From Choristocarpus tenellus KU-1152 (Eukaryota; Phaeophyceae): a stretch of DNA of 35,599 nt. Below the pieces are notes generated by a model. It was not told the origin of the DNA and made no database searches. It saw only the letters and a program-made list of their open reading frames with translations. The stretch spans positions 1 to 35,599 of the forward strand of contig CAXNAD020000049.1 of the NCBI GenBank assembly GCA_964200185.2. The letters run 5' to 3'. This document shows, in pieces, positions 33,351-35,599 of this stretch; within the stretch, counting starts at the first letter, position 1; every line of letters starts with the position of its first letter. A program made the position numbers and the translations under genes.

Positions 33351-34013
33351 TTGTACCCTGCTGCTGTTCTCCCTTCCCTGCCCAAGTCCCATCACCTGCT
33401 TAACACACAAACGCACACAAAACATTCACCCAACAACCCTCTATCCCCAACTGGACGGGCTTTGCCACTGGCATCAGCAGCACAGATAATAGTGACAGTA
33501 CAGAGAGCACCAGGAACACCAGCAGTAATAGAGCGGTTGAGGAAGAAGACACTGCTGTGTCATCACTGGACGTTGCTCAAGCGTTCTTCGACAGCCCCCT
33601 TCTGGCTATACTTCCTCACAGCAACCCTGGATTTGCCAAATGACCTGCTCAAGGAAATTCAGACATGCACGTACACAACCAATTCACTCTGCAACCCACC
33701 ATCATCAATTTGGCAGGCTTTGTTGGTAGCGCCAGATTCACTCACACTACAAGGAACATCAACAACCAGAACAGCACGAGCAGTGGAGCTGTTGAGGAGG
33801 AGGAATCGACTGTGTTATCACTGGACATTGCTCAGGGATGCCTCGACAACTCCCCTCTGCCTATGGTTCCACGAAGCAGCCCTGGCTGGATCTACTGAAT
33901 GGCCCGCTGAAAGGAAATTCCAACATGGCACCTTGCAAAATATTCACCCAACAACCGAAGATCACCGATTCGACAGGATTGGCGAGCACTACCAAGAGCA
34001 CCAAGAGCACTAG
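33351..34013 (+). CDS. Longest open frame of the window, over the repeat array; probably not the coding frame
   Basis: There are 220 codons without a stop, from 33351 to 34013 in the plus direction. The frame differs from the one with the acidic repeat core: here the same bases read VELLRRRNRLCYHWTLLRDA. Both frames stay open in several units and in the opposite arm (32801-33139 on the minus strand reads the same RRRNRLCY text). I favour the acidic frame as the original because it reads consistently in the unit with the most divergence, but this one cannot be excluded. Confidence 0.2.
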   Translation: MYPAAVLPSLPKSHHLLNTQTHTKHSPNNPLSPTGRALPLASAAQIIVTVQRAPGTPAVIERLRKKTLLCHHWTLLKRSSTAPFWLYFLTATLDLPNDLLKEIQTCTYTTNSLCNPPSSIWQALLVAPDSLTLQGTSTTRTARAVELLRRRNRLCYHWTLLRDASTTPLCLWFHEAALAGSTEWPAERKFQHGTLQNIHPTTEDHRFDRIGEHYQEHQEH

Positions 34014-34532
34014 CAGCAGTAGAGCAGTTGAGGAGGAGGACACCCCTGTGCCATTACGGCACGTTGCTCAGGGGTGCCTTGACAACCCCTCCAGCTGCTA
34101 CATTCCTTGGAGTTCGTGTTTCATCATCTTTGTATAGATTCTTGTAGTGCTACATTTGTTTTTGATCAAGTCACTGAATGCTGAGTGCTAGAACGTTATC
34201 GATATAACAGAGGATCTTTGGTATCTAGAAATATTTAACTACCAGTCTATTTGCAGTTCCACGATTCAGGGGTGCTATATTTTGCACCTATATGGGTTCG
34301 TCCAAGAGGAAAAACTAAATCTCCTGAATTAGAAAACACCAAGTCATGAACTAAGCATCTCAACATTCAGTCTTCAACAAATGAAACCTTCTTCTTTGTA
34401 CTGTGAGTACATGGTAGTGCTGCAAAGGATGCATAGTCAAATAACGTCAATGAGGGTTAACACCATGTTTTCGTAATCGCAAGAACAAGCAAATCGTGCT
34501 GCCACAAAGACGAGGAAGGTGGGAGGGCACCT

Positions 34533-34940
34533 TTGTCGAGATTGCTCTCCTCTGCCTGGCACATGATTGGTTGCGATTTGAATGGTGACAAGAGAAAAGC
34601 ACCTCGGTCAGCAGTTCACGATTTTCCAATTGCTGGTGCCAAGGTCTCCATATATTTACCAAGAGGGCGTTCATTGTTGACACGCTTGCAAGTAGTTGAT
34701 TCAGGTTTGTCTCTAAATGAGGACAACATCCACAGAGGTTGTACTTGCATAAGATCATGTACTTTACATTTTGAGACAAAACTAACAGCATTTATGGGTA
34801 ATCACACCGTCAAAATGCTGGACTGCTCCTGTGAGGAAATATATCTATACCAGGTTGTCAACTATGTGTTAGAATGTGCCCCATATCTGCCTCGGTTCTA
34901 CAGATTCTGGCAAATGAATGAGTATATTGCCTACCATTAA
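34533..34940 (+). other. Open frame of 135 codons, unrecognised
   Basis: The plus frame is open to TAA at 34938-34940. From an internal ATG at 34570 it reads MIGCDLNGDKRKAPRSAVHD, then VHDFPIAGAKVSIYLPRGRS, and ends YLPRFYRFWQMNEYIAYH. Amino-acid use is balanced and cysteine-containing, compatible with a real or recently lost gene. No motif or splice partner is visible. Confidence 0.35.
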
Positions 34941-35075
34941 GAAGATGGTTTGAGGGCCTCCGTATAGCAACACCCCCCTTGGCATGTATTGTGCAATGAC
35001 AAACAAATTTTCCCTTTCCTCTTCTTCACCATTGTTTCAAGTTTCGTGATTTAGGGGCGATATGGGAATTAGGTT

Positions 35076-35230
35076 CAAAGTATCTGGGGGGGGGTGGTGG
35101 CTGTCCATCCATTTGGGGTCAACTTTATCATGTCGCGATTTTTGTGTGATTTGGTTGCACTTTCCCTGGTTTTGGTCCAAATGGACACCCTACACCCTGG
35201 CGTAGACAGCCCCTCCCCCAAGATACTTTG
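35076..35230 (+). mobile_element. MITE family B, copy 3 (internally deleted)
   Basis: A 155-base element beginning CAAAGTATCTGGGGGGGGGT and ending CCCCAAGATACTTTG. It matches copies 1 and 2 but lacks a block of about 27 bases (the CATACGTCGGATGGATAATA region present in both others). This shows size variation within the family. Confidence 0.88.
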
Positions 35231-35391
35231 GTTCATACCTTTCATACCTTCTCTGAGAAAGCACCGCAAGTGTTTTGTCTTCTATGCTGATGGTTTGAGA
35301 CAGAAAAGGTACACCGATAATAGAATCATATCATTGACGGATGGAATATATGTGTACACAGCCCCTGTGCTACAAACCAAAGAAGAAAATA

Positions 35392-35599
35392 ATGGCATGT
35401 GCAGTGAACAGGTGTGGTCAAGATCAGAGGCAGCGTGAGACCTTCCCTGTGGAACTGCATCTGGAAAACATCATCAAACTGAGGGATGAGTTCAACCACC
35501 AAACCCTGTGTACATCTACTAACTCACTATTTAACAGCCGATTTCAAAAATTGGGGATGGAGCTTTTCATTGAGGATGGGCTTGACCCAAAATTGACTG
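35392..35599 (+). CDS. Open frame running off the right edge, unrecognised
   Basis: From an ATG at 35392 the frame is open for 69 codons to the window end: MACAVNRCGQDQRQRETFPV, LHLENIIKLRDEFNHQT, then FNSRFQKLGMELFIEDGLDP. The Cys-x4-Cys start followed by FP recalls a THAP-like zinc finger, but the rest of that signature is not visible and I do not call it. Just upstream another frame is open (35238-35438, e.g. FVFYADGLRQKRYTDNRIIS), so the two may be frame-shifted halves of one old gene. Confidence 0.35.
   Translation, partial: MACAVNRCGQDQRQRETFPVELHLENIIKLRDEFNHQTLCTSTNSLFNSRFQKLGMELFIEDGLDPKLT

Larger units (their letters stand above)
32064..34130. repeat. Inverted array of about 86-codon protein repeats
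   Basis: Units of about 258 bases lie in two opposed arms. The plus arm has three, anchored by ATTCAC at 33424, 33682 and 33942. The minus arm has about four, anchored by GTGAAT at 33092 and 32840 and by diverged equivalents near 32,368 and 32,110; about 230 bases separate the arms. A unit encodes, in order, a Pro/Asn/Thr/Ser segment (LQPTIINLAGFVGS), an acidic core (AVEEEESTVLSLDIAQGCLD) and a link like WPAEGHSDMAPCKP. The same reading frame is recognisable in all units, with a TGA in the first plus unit and a frameshift between the second and third. One minus unit is split by a MITE. The product is low-complexity and of unknown function. Confidence 0.75.

Noticed and set aside
1-35599. CRISPR arrays, bacterial operons, ribosomal RNA genes
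   Set aside because: No regularly spaced direct repeats, no ribosome-binding-site organised genes and no rRNA-like conserved blocks were seen.
35392-35599. THAP zinc-finger call for the edge frame
   Set aside because: Only the initial Cys spacing and an FP match loosely; the later Cys and His and the AVPTIF-type end are not visible.

Overview
The window looks like nuclear DNA from an intron-rich eukaryote. Coding sequence lies in short exons (19 to about 410 bases) bounded by GT-AG junctions, one gene has about 25 exons over 17.6 kb, and there are several miniature inverted-repeat transposons and an interstitial (GGGTTA)4 run matching a TTAGGG-type telomere. I see no bacterial operon structure. 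The lineage cannot be fixed from the sequence. The one gene I recognise is conserved but clearly divergent from animal, plant and yeast copies, which suggests a protist or alga; this is inference.

Layout. (1) About 0.15-5.5 kb, minus strand: an unrecognised gene with a Ser/acidic disordered exon followed by small coiled-coil exons; it runs off the left edge. (2) About 5.9-9.4 kb: a decayed block in which short protein-like stretches on the minus strand are broken by stops and frameshifts, with two copies of a 260-bp MITE; possible extra minus-strand exons lie at 10.07-10.31 kb. (3) 11,275-28,880, minus strand: the large C-terminal part of a ubiquitin-activating enzyme E1 (UBA1-type), for which I could build a phase-consistent chain of 25 exons. 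It runs from the four-helix-bundle region through the active adenylation domain, the catalytic cysteine domain and the ubiquitin-fold domain to a TGA stop. (4) 29.0-35.6 kb: a repeat-rich tract with a fold-back repeat, a decayed minus-strand gene, an inverted array of about 86-codon protein repeats carrying a nested MITE, and open frames of unknown origin up to the right edge.

The first part of E1 (inactive adenylation domain and most of the FCCH region, roughly 280 residues by comparison with human UBA1) was not found in the 6.7 kb upstream. It lies across a very large intron or outside the window, or this copy is 5'-truncated. Two small MITE families share their terminal and subterminal inverted repeats and were probably moved by the same transposase. 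I found no coherent new biological system; the most unusual items are the inverted array of coding repeats, the related MITE families, and the unidentified decayed coding tracts whose stops are mostly TGA.
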